Of a DNA stretch of 64,000 nt, positions 46,521 to 59,356 are shown one piece after another; position 1 is the first letter of the stretch, and each line of letters begins with the position of its first letter. The notes under the pieces were generated by a model, which was not told the DNA's origin, made no database searches, and was given only the letters and a program-made list of their open reading frames with translations. A program made the translations under genes and the position numbers. The stretch is from Alphaproteobacteria bacterium. Its GTDB lineage: Bacteria > Pseudomonadota > Alphaproteobacteria > Rhodospirillales > Rhodospirillaceae. The stretch lies in assembly GCA_030604885.1 (NCBI GenBank), contig JAUVUZ010000008.1, positions 1 to 64,000 of the forward strand. Direction: 5' to 3'.

Positions 46521-46615
46521 GCGTGTTCGGCAGGTGGGGAAAACGCCGTCTATCCATTGATGCTGCGTGACGAGGAGCAAAGATGTAGGGGCCGGAACCG
46601 TTTGGTGATGTGGCG

Positions 46616-47779
46616 ATGCGGGAAGGACGTGAAGGTTTGGTGCTGCGCCGGGTGGGGGAGGTCGCCCGCGTTCCGGCGGGCGAGTGGGATGCGTGCGCCG
46701 GGGCGGACGATCCGTTCGTCTCCCATGCGTTCTTACGGGCGGTGGAAGAATCCGGGTCGGCGACGCCGCGCTCCGGGTGGGTACCCTGTCACCTCGTTCT
46801 CCAGACCGGGGAGGGGCGGATCGTGGGGGTGGCGCCCCTTTACGCCAAGACCCATTCGTTCGGCGAATACGTGTTCGATTGGGGGTGGGCGGACGCCTGG
46901 GAGCGGGCCGGGGGGCGTTATTATCCCAAGCTGCAATGCGCCGTGCCCTTCACCCCGGTGCCCGGGCCGCGGCTGCTGGTGCGCCCCGAGGCGCGGGGGA
47001 TCGGCGCGGAGGCGCTGCTGGCGCGCGGCATGGTTCAACTGACCGATGAGGCGGGTTGGTCGTCGGCCCATGTCACCTTCTGCACGGCGCACGAGGCGGA
47101 GCTGCTGGCCGGGCAGGGCTGGCTGCTGCGCCTGGGCGAGCAGTACCACTGGCACAACCCGGGCTATGCGGATTTCGCGGATTTCCTCGCCACTCTCTCG
47201 TCGCGCAAACGCAAGGTGATCCGCAAGGAGCGGGAGGGGGCGGCCGCCCTCGGTCTTTCCATCCGCACCCTGACCGGCGACGACATCAAGGCGCGGCACT
47301 GGGATGCGTTCTACCGCTTCTACCTCGACACGGTGGAGCGCAAATCCGCGCAGGCCTACCTCACCCGCGAATTCTTCCACCGGCTGGGGGCGGGTCTGGG
47401 CGAGCGGGTGGTGCTGGTGGTGGCGGAGGACGGGCCGCGGATGGTGGCCGGAGCGCTCAACCTGCTGGGCGCCGACGCCCTGTTCGGCCGCAACTGGGGG
47501 GCCGAGGTGGACGCGCCGTTCCTGCATTTCGAGATGTGCTACTACCGCGCGCTGGATTTCGCCATCGCCCACCGGCTGGCCCGGGTCGAGGCGGGGGCGC
47601 AGGGCGCCCACAAGATCAGCCGCGGCTATCTGCCGGTGCCCACCTACAGCGCCCACTGGATCCGCGAGGCGCCGCTCCGCGATGCGGTGGCCGGGTTCCT
47701 GGAGCGGGAGCGGGTGCTGATGGCGGCGGAGATCGCCGAGGGGCGCCGCCTCGGCCCCTATCGCCGGGGCGAGGCGTAG
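46616..47779 (+). CDS. FemAB/GNAT-like protein (DUF482, peptidogalycan-biosynthesis family)
   Basis: This 387-aa protein has features of the FemAB_like (PF04339) family: DDPFVSHAFLRAVEESGSA, GWVPCHLVL, LSSRKRKVIRKER, FYRFYLDT and GAQGAHKISRGYLPV. The family has a double GNAT fold and is thought to transfer an acyl or aminoacyl group, but no substrate is established. Start is ATG 46616 or GTG 46610; no clear Shine-Dalgarno. It is convergent with nqrM. Codon use returns to the very GC-rich style of the first 18 kb. Confidence 0.82.
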   Translation: MREGREGLVLRRVGEVARVPAGEWDACAGADDPFVSHAFLRAVEESGSATPRSGWVPCHLVLQTGEGRIVGVAPLYAKTHSFGEYVFDWGWADAWERAGGRYYPKLQCAVPFTPVPGPRLLVRPEARGIGAEALLARGMVQLTDEAGWSSAHVTFCTAHEAELLAGQGWLLRLGEQYHWHNPGYADFADFLATLSSRKRKVIRKEREGAAALGLSIRTLTGDDIKARHWDAFYRFYLDTVERKSAQAYLTREFFHRLGAGLGERVVLVVAEDGPRMVAGALNLLGADALFGRNWGAEVDAPFLHFEMCYYRALDFAIAHRLARVEAGAQGAHKISRGYLPVPTYSAHWIREAPLRDAVAGFLERERVLMAAEIAEGRRLGPYRRGEA

Positions 47780-47788
47780 ACGGGCGCC

Positions 47789-47995
47789 TCAGGGGTGATC
47801 TTCGTGGTGCTCGTGCCCGTCCTGGCGGCGCTTGCAGTTCTCGCGCTTGCCGCCGCAGAAGGAGCACTCCTTCTCGATGCCGAGCAGGGCGATGCCGCCG
47901 CACGACCCCATGATGGGCCTGCGCCCGGCCATCACGCCGACGGCCATGGCGCCGACCACCACCAGCATGACGATGAACACGATCAACCAGGTCAT
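47789..47995 (-). CDS. nqrM: Na+-NQR maturation factor NqrM
   Basis: This 68-aa protein (DUF539) has one N-terminal membrane helix followed by GRRPIMGSCGGIALLGIEKECSFCGG, with the four conserved Cys, and a His-rich tail. NqrM is needed to insert the iron between NqrD and NqrE. It starts inside the apbE stop (4-nt overlap) as the last gene of the nqr operon. Confidence 0.92.
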   Translation of the reverse strand: MTWLIVFIVMLVVVGAMAVGVMAGRRPIMGSCGGIALLGIEKECSFCGGKRENCKRRQDGHEHHEDHP

Positions 47996-49074
47996 GAGCT
48001 TCCTTTCCCTGCGGGATACCGCTTTTCGAATTCCGGCGTGCCGTGGGCGGTGAAGGCCCGCGCGCCCTCGGCGGCCGTGTCGGTCTTGGTGACGAAGAAC
48101 GCCGCCAGTCCGTGCCGCACGGCGAAATCGTAGCCCCGTTCCGGCCCCAGCACCATCAGCAGGGTGGAGAGGCCGTCAGCTTCCAGGGCGGTTTCGGCGA
48201 TCACCGAGACCGCCGCCAGCTTGTGGACCACCGGCGACAGGGTACGCGGGTCCAGGGTATGCGAATAGCGGACGCCCGCCTCCTCGAAGTAGTTGCGGTA
48301 GTCGCCGGAGGTGGAGACGCCCGCCCCCTCCAGCGGCACGATGCGCTGGGCCACCCGTGCATCGGATATCGGGGCTTCGAGGGCGATTCGCCAGGCGTTG
48401 CCGTCGGGTTTGCGGCCCCGGGCGCGCAGTTCGCCGGTCACGTCGATGAGGAAGCTGGTGACGCCCTGGGTTTCCAGATACGCCGCGATCCGGTCCACCG
48501 CGTATCCGGCGGCGACGCTGTTGAACTCGATGCTGCTGGCGGCGTCCTTGCACAGGGCCTTGGGGTCCGCGTCGTCGACGCGGACGTGCGCCATACCGAC
48601 GACGCCGCGCAACGCCTCCAGCCGTTCCGGCGTCGGGCGTTCGGCGACCGTGCCGCGGGGGCCGAAGCCCCAGGCGGAGAGGGCGGGCAGGAGGGTGATG
48701 TCGAAGGCGCCCTCGCTCTCGCGGTTGAGGGTGCGGGCGTAGGCGAACAGCGTCATCACGCTGTCCGGCATCGCGCGGCAGGTGCCGGCGGGGGCGGCGT
48801 TGAAGCGCGCCACGTCGGAATCGTCGCGGTAGGTGGAAACGGCCCGGTCCAGCTCGTCCAGGATCGCCTGCACGCCGGACTGGAGGGGTTCGCCCCCGGG
48901 CGTTTTGGGACCCGCCACGTATTGCACCCGGTAGGTGCTCCCCATGGTCGGGCCGCCGAAGCTTTGGACCTTTTCGCCGGTGCAGCCCGCCAGAAGGAGG
49001 GCGATGGCGAGGCAGCCGAGCCGCCCCGCGCGTGCCGCCTCAGCCGCCGAAATCGTCCAGGAAGATATTCTCAC
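47992..49074 (-). CDS. apbE: FAD:protein FMN transferase (ApbE), lipoprotein
   Basis: This 360-aa protein has a lipobox LLLAGC (Cys about 31), the MGSTYRV start of the ApbE domain, [26 protein letters not shown] and the C-terminal [15 protein letters not shown]. It covalently attaches FMN to Thr of NqrB and NqrC in the periplasm. The GTG 49074 start, behind GGAG, overlaps the nqrF end by 35 nt. Confidence 0.92.
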   Translation of the reverse strand: MRISSWTISAAEAARAGRLGCLAIALLLAGCTGEKVQSFGGPTMGSTYRVQYVAGPKTPGGEPLQSGVQAILDELDRAVSTYRDDSDVARFNAAPAGTCRAMPDSVMTLFAYARTLNRESEGAFDITLLPALSAWGFGPRGTVAERPTPERLEALRGVVGMAHVRVDDADPKALCKDAASSIEFNSVAAGYAVDRIAAYLETQGVTSFLIDVTGELRARGRKPDGNAWRIALEAPISDARVAQRIVPLEGAGVSTSGDYRNYFEEAGVRYSHTLDPRTLSPVVHKLAAVSVIAETALEADGLSTLLMVLGPERGYDFAVRHGLAAFFVTKTDTAAEGARAFTAHGTPEFEKRYPAGKGSS

Positions 49075-50266
49075 GCTCCACTCCCAAATCCAGAAGCATC
49101 TTGATGACGGCCGCGTTCATCATCGGCGGTCCGCACATGTAGTATTCGCAGTCTTCCGGAGCGGGGTGGGACTTCAGGTAGTTGTCGTAGAGGACGTTGT
49201 GGATGAAGCCGGTCGGGCCGGTCCAGTTGTCCTCCGGCAGCGGGTCGGAGAGGGCCAGGTGCCACGTGAAGTTCGGGTTCTCCGCCTGGAGCTGATCGTA
49301 TTCCTCGACGTAGAAGGTTTCGCGCAGCGAGCGCGCGCCGTACCAGAACGAGATCTTGCGGTCGGTCTTGATTCGCCGCAGCTGGTCGAAGATGTGCGAG
49401 CGCATCGGCGCCATGCCCGCGCCGCCGCCGATGAAGACCATCTCGTTGTCGGTCTCCTTGGCGAAGAACTCGCCGAACGGGCCGTAGACGTCCACCTTGT
49501 CGCCGGGCTTGAGGGAGAACACCCAGGAGGACATCTTGCCGGGCGGAATGTCGTCGCGGTTGGGCGGCGGCGAGGCGACGCGGATGTTGAATTTGACGAT
49601 GCCCTTTTCCTCGGGGTAGTTCGCCATGGAGTAGGCGCGGATCACCGGCTCTTCCACCTTGGAGACGAAGCGCCAGAGGTTGAACTTGTCCCAGTCGGGC
49701 CGGAATTCCTCGGGGATGTCGAAGTCCTTGTAGTGCACCTCGTGGGGCGGGGCCTCCAGCTGCACGTAACCGCCGGCGCGGAAGTTGACGTTCTCGCCCT
49801 CCGGCAGGCGCAGCGTCAGCTCCTTGATGAAGGTGGCGACGCTTTCGTTGGCCTCGACGGTGCACTGCCACTTCTTGACGCCGAACACCTCCTCGGGGAC
49901 GACGATCTTCATGTTCTGCTTGACCGGGGTCTGGCAGGAGAGGCGCCAGCCCTCGACCATCTGGCGGCGGTTGAAGTGGGTTTCCTCGGTCGGCAGCATT
50001 TCGCCGCCGCCTTCCTCGACGATGCACTTGCACTGGGCGCAGGTGCCGCCGCCGCCGCACGCGGAGGAAAGGAAGATTTCGTTGTTCGCCAGGGTTTGCA
50101 GCAGCTTGCCGCCCGCGGGCACGGTGATGGTGCGCTCGTCGTTGATTTCGATGGTGACGTCGCCGGAGGACACCAGTCGCGCGCGCGCGAACAGGATCAC
50201 GACCACCAGCGTCAGCACGATCGCCGTGAACATGCCGACGCCCAGAATGATTTCCGTATTGTCCAT
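49040..50266 (-). CDS. nqrF: Na+-translocating NADH:quinone reductase subunit F
   Basis: This 408-aa protein has an N-terminal membrane helix (6-27), a 2Fe-2S ferredoxin domain with Cys 70, 76, 79 and a fourth in LSCQ (about 111), then an FAD/NADH reductase domain with [22 protein letters not shown] and [11 protein letters not shown]. It accepts electrons from NADH. Length and Cys positions match characterised NqrF. Confidence 0.96.
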   Translation of the reverse strand: MDNTEIILGVGMFTAIVLTLVVVILFARARLVSSGDVTIEINDERTITVPAGGKLLQTLANNEIFLSSACGGGGTCAQCKCIVEEGGGEMLPTEETHFNRRQMVEGWRLSCQTPVKQNMKIVVPEEVFGVKKWQCTVEANESVATFIKELTLRLPEGENVNFRAGGYVQLEAPPHEVHYKDFDIPEEFRPDWDKFNLWRFVSKVEEPVIRAYSMANYPEEKGIVKFNIRVASPPPNRDDIPPGKMSSWVFSLKPGDKVDVYGPFGEFFAKETDNEMVFIGGGAGMAPMRSHIFDQLRRIKTDRKISFWYGARSLRETFYVEEYDQLQAENPNFTWHLALSDPLPEDNWTGPTGFIHNVLYDNYLKSHPAPEDCEYYMCGPPMMNAAVIKMLLDLGVERENIFLDDFGG

Positions 50267-50279
50267 GCCTCGCCGCCCC

Positions 50280-50888
50280 TCAGATCTGCACGCCGGAGAA
50301 GGACATGAAGCCCAACGCCATCAGGCCGATGGTGATGAAGGTGATGCCCAGTCCCTGAAGCCCGTCGGGCACGTCGCTGTATTTCAGCTTTTCGCGGATG
50401 CCCGCGAGCGCGGTGATCGCCAGCGCCCAGGAAAGGCCCGAGCCGACGCCGTACACGCCGCTTTCCGCCAGGGTGTAGTCGCGCTCGACCATGAACAGGG
50501 TGCCGCCGAGGATGGCGCAGTTCACCGTGATCAGCGGCAGGAACACGCCGAGCGCGTTGTAGAGGCTGGGGACGTACTTATCGAGCGTCATCTCGAGGAT
50601 CTGCACCAGCGCGGCGATCACGCCGATGTAGCTGAGCAGGCCGAGGAAGCTCAGGTCCACCTGCGGCAGGCCCGCCCAGGCGAGGGCGCCGTCCTTCAGC
50701 AGGTAGCGGTAGATCAGGTTGTTGGCCGGAACCGTGATGGCCTGCACCACCACCACCGCGACGCCCAGGCCGATGGCGGTCTGCACCTTTTTCGAGATCG
50801 CGATGAAGGTGCACATGCCGAGGAAGAAGGCGAGCGCCATGTTCTCGACGAAGACCGACCGGAAGAGCAGGCTGAGATAATGCTCCAT
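50280..50888 (-). CDS. nqrE: Na+-NQR subunit E
   Basis: This 202-aa membrane protein has six predicted helices and the NqrE/RnfA-family pattern [20 protein letters not shown] and [17 protein letters not shown], with the half-helix Cys residues that ligate iron with NqrD. It starts 1 nt before nqrD ends, in one operon. Confidence 0.95.
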   Translation of the reverse strand: MEHYLSLLFRSVFVENMALAFFLGMCTFIAISKKVQTAIGLGVAVVVVQAITVPANNLIYRYLLKDGALAWAGLPQVDLSFLGLLSYIGVIAALVQILEMTLDKYVPSLYNALGVFLPLITVNCAILGGTLFMVERDYTLAESGVYGVGSGLSWALAITALAGIREKLKYSDVPDGLQGLGITFITIGLMALGFMSFSGVQI

Positions 50889-50889
50889 G

Positions 50890-51558
50890 TCAGTAGGACT
50901 CCGCTCGCACGTGGCTGGTGATCCGGAACGCCGCCGGTTCCTTCTGCCCGGTCTTCCAGCTGCGCAGGCCCCAGATCGCGAGGCCGATCAGGAAGAACGC
51001 CGAGGGCGGCAGCAGCAGCAGGCCGTTGGGGATGTACCAGCCGCCCTCGTTGACGGTCTGGAGGATGGTGATGCCCATCAGCTTGCCCGCGCCGAACAGC
51101 TCGCGCACGAAGCCGAGGGAGAGCAGCATGAAGCTGTAGCCGAGGCCGTTGCCGATGCCGTCGTAGAACGAGAGCTTGGGCGGGTTCTGCATCGCGAAGG
51201 CCTCGGCGCGGCCCATCACGATGCAATTGGTGATGATCAGCCCGACGAACACCGACAGCTGCTTGCTGAGGGAGAAGGCGTAGGCCTTGAGGATCTGGTC
51301 GACCACGATCACCAGCGACGCGATGATCACCATCTGCACGATCATGCGGATCGACGACGGGATCTGCGAGCGGATCGCGGAAATCGACAGGTTGGAGAAC
51401 CCGGTCACCAGGGTGAGCGCCAGCGACATCACCAGGGCGGTCTTGAGGTTCGAGGTGACCGCGAGGGCGGAGCAGATGCCGAGGATCTGCAGGCCGATCG
51501 GGTTGTTCTCGAAGACCGGGTTGAACAGGACGTGGCGAACGGTGGGTTTGGCGACCAT
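50890..51558 (-). CDS. nqrD: Na+-NQR subunit D
   Basis: This 222-aa membrane protein has [42 protein letters not shown] and six helices, typical of NqrD/RnfE. The real start is ATG 51558; the longer ORF in the track is shadow. It lies 2 nt from nqrC. Confidence 0.95.
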   Translation of the reverse strand: MVAKPTVRHVLFNPVFENNPIGLQILGICSALAVTSNLKTALVMSLALTLVTGFSNLSISAIRSQIPSSIRMIVQMVIIASLVIVVDQILKAYAFSLSKQLSVFVGLIITNCIVMGRAEAFAMQNPPKLSFYDGIGNGLGYSFMLLSLGFVRELFGAGKLMGITILQTVNEGGWYIPNGLLLLPPSAFFLIGLAIWGLRSWKTGQKEPAAFRITSHVRAESY

Positions 51559-51560
51559 GG

Positions 51561-52349
51561 TCAGGCCTCCCCTTTTTTCAGGTTCTGCAGGAAGGGTCCG
51601 AAGCCGTCCGGACCGAGCCAGAAGTGCAGCAGATGCTCGACGCCCCGGCTGGTGAGGGTGGCGCCCGCGATCGCGTCCACCTGGTGCACCGCCTGCGGGT
51701 TGGCCGGGTTCACGCCGCCCTTGAGCATCACCACGGCGACGCGGCCGTTGTCGTCGTAGACGCGCTTGCCGGGCCATTGCGACAGCCAGCGCGGGTTGTC
51801 CACCTCGCCGCCGAGGCCGGGGGTCTCGGCATGCTGATAGAAGCCGAAGCCGCTCACGGTCTTGAGGTCCTTCTCGAGGGCGATGAAGCCGTAGAGGGTG
51901 GACCACAGGCCGTAGCCGCGCACCGGCAGGATCAGGGTTTCGATCTCGCCGTTCTTCTCCACCAGATACGCCACGCTGTAGCGCTCCAGGCGGCGGATCG
52001 AGGCGACGTCCTGCTCGGGGGAGAGGATCCGCGAGAGGGACGGGTTCTGCGCCGCCTTGACCGGCTCGAAGGTGCGCGGGTCCTCGGCGTCGGTGAAGTG
52101 GCCGGTCTGCAGGTCGACCAGACGGGCGGTGATGCCCTGGTCGAACACCCGCTGCACCTCGGCGCTGCCCGCGGTTTCGTCGATCATTCCGGCGATGCGC
52201 AGGATGCTGCGCTGTTTGTCGAGCAGCGCGTTCTCCTGCTGCTGGGGCTTGAGCGACACCGCCGCCCCCGAGACCACCACCGAGCAGACCAGGCAGACCG
52301 CGAGCGCCACGGAGAGGGTGCGGCCGATGGTTTCCTTACGCTCAGACAT
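51561..52349 (-). CDS. nqrC: Na+-NQR subunit C
   Basis: This 262-aa protein has one N-terminal helix and a periplasmic FMN-binding domain with the flavinylation motif GATLTSRG, whose Thr carries FMN via Apb[15 protein letters not shown] is also typical. It overlaps nqrB by 8 nt. Confidence 0.95.
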   Translation of the reverse strand: MSERKETIGRTLSVALAVCLVCSVVVSGAAVSLKPQQQENALLDKQRSILRIAGMIDETAGSAEVQRVFDQGITARLVDLQTGHFTDAEDPRTFEPVKAAQNPSLSRILSPEQDVASIRRLERYSVAYLVEKNGEIETLILPVRGYGLWSTLYGFIALEKDLKTVSGFGFYQHAETPGLGGEVDNPRWLSQWPGKRVYDDNGRVAVVMLKGGVNPANPQAVHQVDAIAGATLTSRGVEHLLHFWLGPDGFGPFLQNLKKGEA

Positions 52350-53553
52350 TGCGGGCGGCCCTCCGCTTGATGTTGGCCTGGATGACGAAATGGTCGATCA
52401 GCGGCGCGAACAGGTTGGCGAACAGGATCGCCAGCATCATGCCCTCGGGGAAGGCCGGGTTGATCACCCGGATCATCACCACCATCACGCCGATCAGCGC
52501 GCCGAAGATCCACTTGCCGGTGTTGGTCATCGAGGCCGAGACCGGGTCGGTGGCCATGTACATCATGCCGAAGGCGTAGCCGCCCACCACCAGGTGCCAG
52601 TACCACGGCATGGCGAACATCGGGTTGCTGGCCGAGCCGATCCAGTTCAGCAGCAGGGAGAAGCCGATCATGCCGATCATCACGCCGCCGACGATGCGGT
52701 AGGAGGCGATGCCCGCCAGCACCAGGATGCCGCCGCAGACGAGGATCGCGAGGGTGCTGGTTTCGCCCACCGAGCCGGGCATCACGCCGAGGAAGGCGTT
52801 CTGCCAGCTCAGGCCGTTGGCCACCACCGCCTCGATGCCGCCCGAGGCCGCCTGGCTGAGCGCCGTGGCTCCGGCGTAGCCGTCCACCGGCACCCACACC
52901 GAATCGCCCGACATGAAGGCGGGGTAGGCGAAGAACAGGAACGCGCGCGCCGCCAGCGCCGGGTTGATGAAGTTCTTGCCGGTGCCGCCGAACACCTCCT
53001 TGCCCAGCACCACGCCGAAGCTGATGCCGATCGCCGCCTGCCACAGCGGCAGGCTGGGCGGCAGCACCAGGGCGAACAGCACCGAGGTGACGAAGAAGCC
53101 CTCGTTCACCTCGTGCCCGCGGATCGAGGCGAACAGCACCTCCCAGGCGATGCCGACGAGAAAGATGGTGGCGTAGAGCGGCAGGAAGTAGAACGCGCCC
53201 TGGATCACGTTGTCCCACACGCTGCCCGGGTCGAAGCCCGACAGCATGCGGAGGAAGAAGAAGCGCCAACCCTCCTGCGCCGCCAGCAGGTCGGGCTGCT
53301 GGGCGAACACCAGGTTGGCCTGATAGCCGATGTTCCACATCCCGAACGCCATGATCGGGAAGGTGGTCAGCCACACCATCGTCATCATGCGCTTGAGGTC
53401 GAGGCTGTCGCGCACGTGGGCGGTGGTCTTGGTGACCGAACCCGGCCGGTAGAAGAAGGTGTCGATGGCTTCATAGAGCGCGAAGAAGCGCTCGTACTTG
53501 GTTCCGGGTTCGACGTGGTGCCCGATCTTGTCCAGAAGTTCTCGCAGTCCCAT
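52342..53553 (-). CDS. nqrB: Na+-NQR subunit B
   Basis: This 403-aa membrane protein has about ten helices, the FMN-linked Thr motif GATALSQA, and [20 protein letters not shown]. NqrB holds the riboflavin/FMN cofactors and much of the Na+ path. It is 3 nt from nqrA. Confidence 0.95.
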   Translation of the reverse strand: MGLRELLDKIGHHVEPGTKYERFFALYEAIDTFFYRPGSVTKTTAHVRDSLDLKRMMTMVWLTTFPIMAFGMWNIGYQANLVFAQQPDLLAAQEGWRFFFLRMLSGFDPGSVWDNVIQGAFYFLPLYATIFLVGIAWEVLFASIRGHEVNEGFFVTSVLFALVLPPSLPLWQAAIGISFGVVLGKEVFGGTGKNFINPALAARAFLFFAYPAFMSGDSVWVPVDGYAGATALSQAASGGIEAVVANGLSWQNAFLGVMPGSVGETSTLAILVCGGILVLAGIASYRIVGGVMIGMIGFSLLLNWIGSASNPMFAMPWYWHLVVGGYAFGMMYMATDPVSASMTNTGKWIFGALIGVMVVMIRVINPAFPEGMMLAILFANLFAPLIDHFVIQANIKRRAARNV

Positions 53554-53556
53554 GCG

Positions 53557-55493
<1,937 letters not shown>

Positions 55494-56195
55494 TCAGCCG
55501 ATCAGCCAGCGGGCGAGGAAGCGGCCGGTTTCCTCCGGCTGTTCGAGGGGCGGCAGATGCCCGCACTCGGCGAACACGTGGAGGGTGGCGGTGGCGATGC
55601 CGAGGTAGATGTCCCGCGCTTCCGTGGGGGGCGTCAGCACGTCCGAATCCCCCACCGCGACCCAGGTGGGCACGCGGATCGCGCCGAGGCCGGGGCGGAA
55701 GTCCGGGCGGTCGAGGATGGCGCGCTGCTGGCGCAGGAACGCCTCGGCGCCGACCCGCTCCGCCATCGCCCGCACCTTGGCGCCGACCGGGCCGTCCACG
55801 TGCTTGGGGTGGACCAGTTGCGGCAGCAGGCGGCCGGTGACGCCCGCGAACCGGCCGACGCCGAGGGAGTCCATCGCCGCCTCGCGCCGCCCGGCGCGGC
55901 CCGCGGAATCCGGCGACGCGCTGGTGTCGATCAGCGCCAGGCGCGTCACCCGTTGCGGTGCCCGCCGCATGATCTCGAAGGCGACGTAGCCGCCCATCGA
56001 CAGCCCCGCCAGCGCGAACCGCTCCGGCGCCGCCGCCAGCACCCGCTCCGCCATCGCGCCGAGGCTGTCGTCGAGGGTCAGGTCCGCCACCGTCGGCGCC
56101 ACGCTCTCGCCCAGCGCGGCGATGGTCTCGCGCCACAGTTCGGCGTCGCACAGCAGGCCGGGAAGCAGCACCAACGGGGTGGGGGAGTCGCGCAT
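55494..56195 (-). CDS. Alpha/beta-hydrolase fold protein
   Basis: This 233-aa protein begins LVLLPGLLCDAELW, has the nucleophile elbow GLSMGGY (Ser about 86), a later Asp in VGDSDVLTPP and His in AECGHLPPLEQPEE, completing the catalytic triad. It is of the type annotated as carboxylesterase or pimeloyl-ACP methyl ester esterase-like. The substrate is unknown. ATG 56195 is used; the 1291-aa ORF in the track is a read-through of shadow frames. It lies 29 nt downstream of the methyltransferase. Confidence 0.83.
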   Translation of the reverse strand: MRDSPTPLVLLPGLLCDAELWRETIAALGESVAPTVADLTLDDSLGAMAERVLAAAPERFALAGLSMGGYVAFEIMRRAPQRVTRLALIDTSASPDSAGRAGRREAAMDSLGVGRFAGVTGRLLPQLVHPKHVDGPVGAKVRAMAERVGAEAFLRQQRAILDRPDFRPGLGAIRVPTWVAVGDSDVLTPPTEARDIYLGIATATLHVFAECGHLPPLEQPEETGRFLARWLIG

Positions 56196-56224
56196 GATGT
56201 CCTGGATTTGGTGACGCCGCGCGC

Positions 56225-57343
56225 CTAGTCCAACGGCCCGGTGGCGTGGAGGTTGACGCGGATGCCGCCGTGCAGCACCGGTGCCGACGGCGCGCGGAAC
56301 GGCAGGCCGGTGGCCTTGGCGAGGTGCGGGGCATCGGTGACGACGCCGACCCGCCAGCCGGAGAAGCGCGCCCGCAACGTGTCGCCGAGGGCGCGGTAGA
56401 GGGTCGCGAGTTCCGCCTTGTCGCCGATGCGGCCGCCGTAGGGCGGGTTGACGATCACCAGGCCGGGCGGCCCCTCGGAGCGGGCGAGGTCGCTGATGGC
56501 GCGGCGCTCGAACCCGCACAGGGCGTCGACGCCCGCGCGCGCGGCGTTGGCGCGGCTCATCGCCACCGCGCCGTCGTCGCGGTCGCTGCCGAAGAACCGC
56601 AGCCCGGGCGCAGGCAGGGGCGGGGCCGCGCGCATCGCCGCCCACGCCGCCGCATCGAAACTCGCGAACCGCTCGAACGCGAAGCCGCGCGAGCGGCCGG
56701 GCAGCAACCCGGCGGCGATCTCCGCCGCCTCGATGACGAAGGTGCCGGAGCCGCACATCGGGTCGAGCACCGGCTCGCGTCCGTCGTAGCCGCACATCCG
56801 CAGGAACATCGCCGCCAGGCTTTCGCGCATCGGCGCCTTGTTCACCGCCTCCTTGTGGCCGCGCTTGTGCAGCCCCTCGCCGGAGGTGTCGAGGCTGACG
56901 GTGCAAAGGTCGTCGTCGATGCGCGCCTTGACCGCGATTTCGGCGTCGTCGCGCACCTCGGCGCCGAGTTCCTCGGCGATCGCCCGGGCGATCCGCGACG
57001 CGGCGGCGCCGCCGTGGTAGATGCGCGAGTTCTTGGAAGCTGCGGCTTCCACCCGCACCGGCACGTCGGGGCGCAGGAACTCCGCCCACGGCACCCGCCG
57101 GGCGCGCTTGTCGAGCTGCGCCAGATGCATCGCGCGGAACGACGCCACCCGGGCGAGCACCCGGCTGGCGCCGCGCAGCGCGAGGTTGGCGCGCCACACC
57201 TCGGGCCAGCCGCCCCGCAGCGTCACCCCGCCGGCGGCGACGCGGGCGTCGGCGAATCCGGCGGCGCGCGCCTCCTCGCACAGCGGCGCCTCGAGGCCGG
57301 GGGTGGCGACCAGGAAAATCTCGAATGCGGTATCTTGGCTCAT
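56225..57343 (-). CDS. THUMP-domain class I RNA methyltransferase (RlmL N-terminal / UPF0020 type)
   Basis: This 372-aa protein has an N-terminal ferredoxin-like/THUMP region, the insertion GLHKRGHKEAVNKAPMRESLAA, the SAM motif DPMCGSGTFVIEAA and the catalytic NPPYGGRIGD. The pattern matches N2-guanine rRNA methyltransferases such as the N-terminal half of RlmL. It lacks the RlmK half. ATG 57343 is preferred; the upstream extension in the ORF track overlaps the divergent promoter. Confidence 0.87.
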   Translation of the reverse strand: MSQDTAFEIFLVATPGLEAPLCEEARAAGFADARVAAGGVTLRGGWPEVWRANLALRGASRVLARVASFRAMHLAQLDKRARRVPWAEFLRPDVPVRVEAAASKNSRIYHGGAAASRIARAIAEELGAEVRDDAEIAVKARIDDDLCTVSLDTSGEGLHKRGHKEAVNKAPMRESLAAMFLRMCGYDGREPVLDPMCGSGTFVIEAAEIAAGLLPGRSRGFAFERFASFDAAAWAAMRAAPPLPAPGLRFFGSDRDDGAVAMSRANAARAGVDALCGFERRAISDLARSEGPPGLVIVNPPYGGRIGDKAELATLYRALGDTLRARFSGWRVGVVTDAPHLAKATGLPFRAPSAPVLHGGIRVNLHATGPLD

Positions 57344-57440
57344 CGCGACTACATAGCCCGAAGCGGCGCCGCGCCGAAGCGAAATCGGGGGGCGCGCCGG
57401 GGGCGGGATCGTGCGATGCTGGGCGGGGGAGGAGAACCTC

Positions 57441-58013
57441 ATGGACATCTATCTGGTGCGCCACGGCGAAACCGAGTGGAACAGAGCGGCGCGCCTCCAG
57501 GGGCGGATGGATTCGCCGCTCACCCCCCGGGGCCGGGCGCAGGCGCGCGCCGCCGGGCGGGCGCTGGCGCGGCTCGGCCTCGCCGGGCTGCCGCTGTGGG
57601 TGAGCCCGCTCGGCCGCGCCATGGCGACGGCGGCGATCCTCGCCGAGGAGGTCGCCCTCGGCCCGGTGACGGTGGAGCCGCGCCTGCAGGAGGTGGGCCT
57701 CGGCGCGTGGGAGGGCCTCACCTGCGACGCCATCGCCGCCGCGCATCCGGATCTGGTGGCGGGGTTCACCGGCCACGGCTTCGGCTTCCTCTGCCCCGAC
57801 GGCGAGGGCTTCGACCGTGCCGCCGCGCGGGTGTCCGCATGGCTGGCGGAGCGGCAAGGCCCGTGCATCGCCGTCGCCCACGGCATGGTCGGCCGGGTGC
57901 TGCGGGCGGTCTGCACCGGCATGCCGCGCGAGCGGGCGATCGCCGAACCGCTGCCGCAGGACGTGATCTGGCACTTTCAGGGCGCCGACATGACGGTTCT
58001 GCCGGTCTCCTGA
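57441..58013 (+). CDS. Histidine phosphatase / phosphoglycerate-mutase-like protein
   Basis: This 190-aa protein has the phosphohistidine motif YLVRHGETEWN at residues 4-14, the Arg in SPLGRAMATA, the Glu in EVGLGAWEG and the second His in VAHGMVGR. It probably acts as a cofactor-independent-of-glycolysis phosphatase (for example CobC-like alpha-ribazole phosphatase, or a general one). GGGGGAGGAG lies before ATG 57441. The B12 alternative is only suggested by the genome neighbourhood and is weak. Confidence 0.85.
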   Translation: MDIYLVRHGETEWNRAARLQGRMDSPLTPRGRAQARAAGRALARLGLAGLPLWVSPLGRAMATAAILAEEVALGPVTVEPRLQEVGLGAWEGLTCDAIAAAHPDLVAGFTGHGFGFLCPDGEGFDRAAARVSAWLAERQGPCIAVAHGMVGRVLRAVCTGMPRERAIAEPLPQDVIWHFQGADMTVLPVS

Positions 58014-58082
58014 GGAACCGCGGGCCGGGTGCGGCGGTTTCCGCTGGGGCGCAGGTGCGCCGCCAACGGGAGACGCGCCGCC

Positions 58083-59336
58083 GTGACGCCTTACATCCTG
58101 TCCCTGATCGCCTTCGGCGCGCTGGTGCTGCTGACCGCGTGGCTGCCGATGCTGCTGAAGAACGCGCCGCTGTCGCTGCCGATCGTCTGCGTCGGCATCG
58201 GCGCCGTGGCGTTCGCGCTGCCCCACGACTGGGGCGGTCTGCTGCGCCTCGACGACAACCTCACGGTGGTCGAGCACGTCACCGAACTGCTGGTGATCAT
58301 TTCGCTGATGGGCGCGGGGCTGAAGCTCGACCGCCCGGTGGGCTGGCGCGCGTGGCGCGTCACCTGGCGGCTGCTGGGCATCGCCATGCCGCTCGGGATT
58401 CTCTGCTTCATGCTGCTGGGCGAGGCGCTGCTGGGGGTGGGCTGGGCGGCGGCGGCGCTGCTGGCGGCGGCGCTGGCCCCCACCGACCCGGTGCTGGCGA
58501 GCGACGTTCAGGTCGGCCCGCCCAACTCGGGGGAGGAGGCGGAAAGCCGCTTCGCCCTCACCTCCGAGGCGGGACTGAACGACGCGCTGGCGTTCCCGTT
58601 CGTCTACGCCGCCCTCGGTATCGCCGTCTTCACCGAGGCCGGGGAGCCGTGGTTCGGGCGTTGGGTGCTGGTGGACGTGATCTGGCGCCTGAGCGCCGGG
58701 CTGGCGGTGGGGCTGGCGGTGGGCAAGGCGCTCGCCTGGCTGCTGTTCCACATTCCCCAGCGCGCGCAGATCTCGCGCACCGGCGACGGCTTCGTCGCCC
58801 TCGGCATCACCCTGGTGGCCTACGGCCTGGCCGAACTGGCCCACGGCTACGGCTTTCTCGCGGTGTTCGTGGCGGCGGTGGCGGTGCGCGCGGCGGAGCG
58901 GGACCACGAATACCACCGCCGCCTCCACGAGTTTTCCGAGCAGCTCGAACGCCTGTTCATGATGGCGCTGCTGGTGGGCTTCGGCGGCGCCCTCACCGGC
59001 GGCGGCCTGCTGGAGGCGCTGACCTGGGGCGGCGTCGCCTTCGCCCTCGCGGCGGTGTTCGTGGTGCGGCCGCTCACCGCCTGGGTGGGGCTGGCGGGCA
59101 CCGGGCTGCCCGCCGACGAGCGCGCGGTGATCGCCTTCTACGGCATCCGCGGCGTCGGCTCGGTCTACTACCTGTCGTTCGGCCTGGGCAACGGCCTGTT
59201 TCCGGCGCCCGGCGAGGTGTGGGCGACGATGGCGTTCGTCATCCTGCTGTCGATCCTGCTGCACGGCGTCACCGTCACCCCGGCGATGCAGGCCCTCGAA
59301 CGCCGCCGGGAACCGGCCGGGGACGACGGCGGTTGA
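58083..59336 (+). CDS. CPA1-family cation:proton antiporter
   Basis: This 417-aa membrane protein has about 11-12 helices, LAPTDPVLASDVQVGPPN (family TDPV motif), SEAGLNDALAFPFVY with the ion-binding Asn-Asp, and FYGIRGVGSVYYLSFGL. It exchanges Na+ or K+ for protons. It is 20 nt upstream of a small basic-protein gene, so possibly cotranscribed. The GTG 58083 start follows GGGAG. Confidence 0.86.
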   Translation: MTPYILSLIAFGALVLLTAWLPMLLKNAPLSLPIVCVGIGAVAFALPHDWGGLLRLDDNLTVVEHVTELLVIISLMGAGLKLDRPVGWRAWRVTWRLLGIAMPLGILCFMLLGEALLGVGWAAAALLAAALAPTDPVLASDVQVGPPNSGEEAESRFALTSEAGLNDALAFPFVYAALGIAVFTEAGEPWFGRWVLVDVIWRLSAGLAVGLAVGKALAWLLFHIPQRAQISRTGDGFVALGITLVAYGLAELAHGYGFLAVFVAAVAVRAAERDHEYHRRLHEFSEQLERLFMMALLVGFGGALTGGGLLEALTWGGVAFALAAVFVVRPLTAWVGLAGTGLPADERAVIAFYGIRGVGSVYYLSFGLGNGLFPAPGEVWATMAFVILLSILLHGVTVTPAMQALERRREPAGDDGG

Positions 59337-59356
59337 CTCCCGAAAGGAGCACTGCC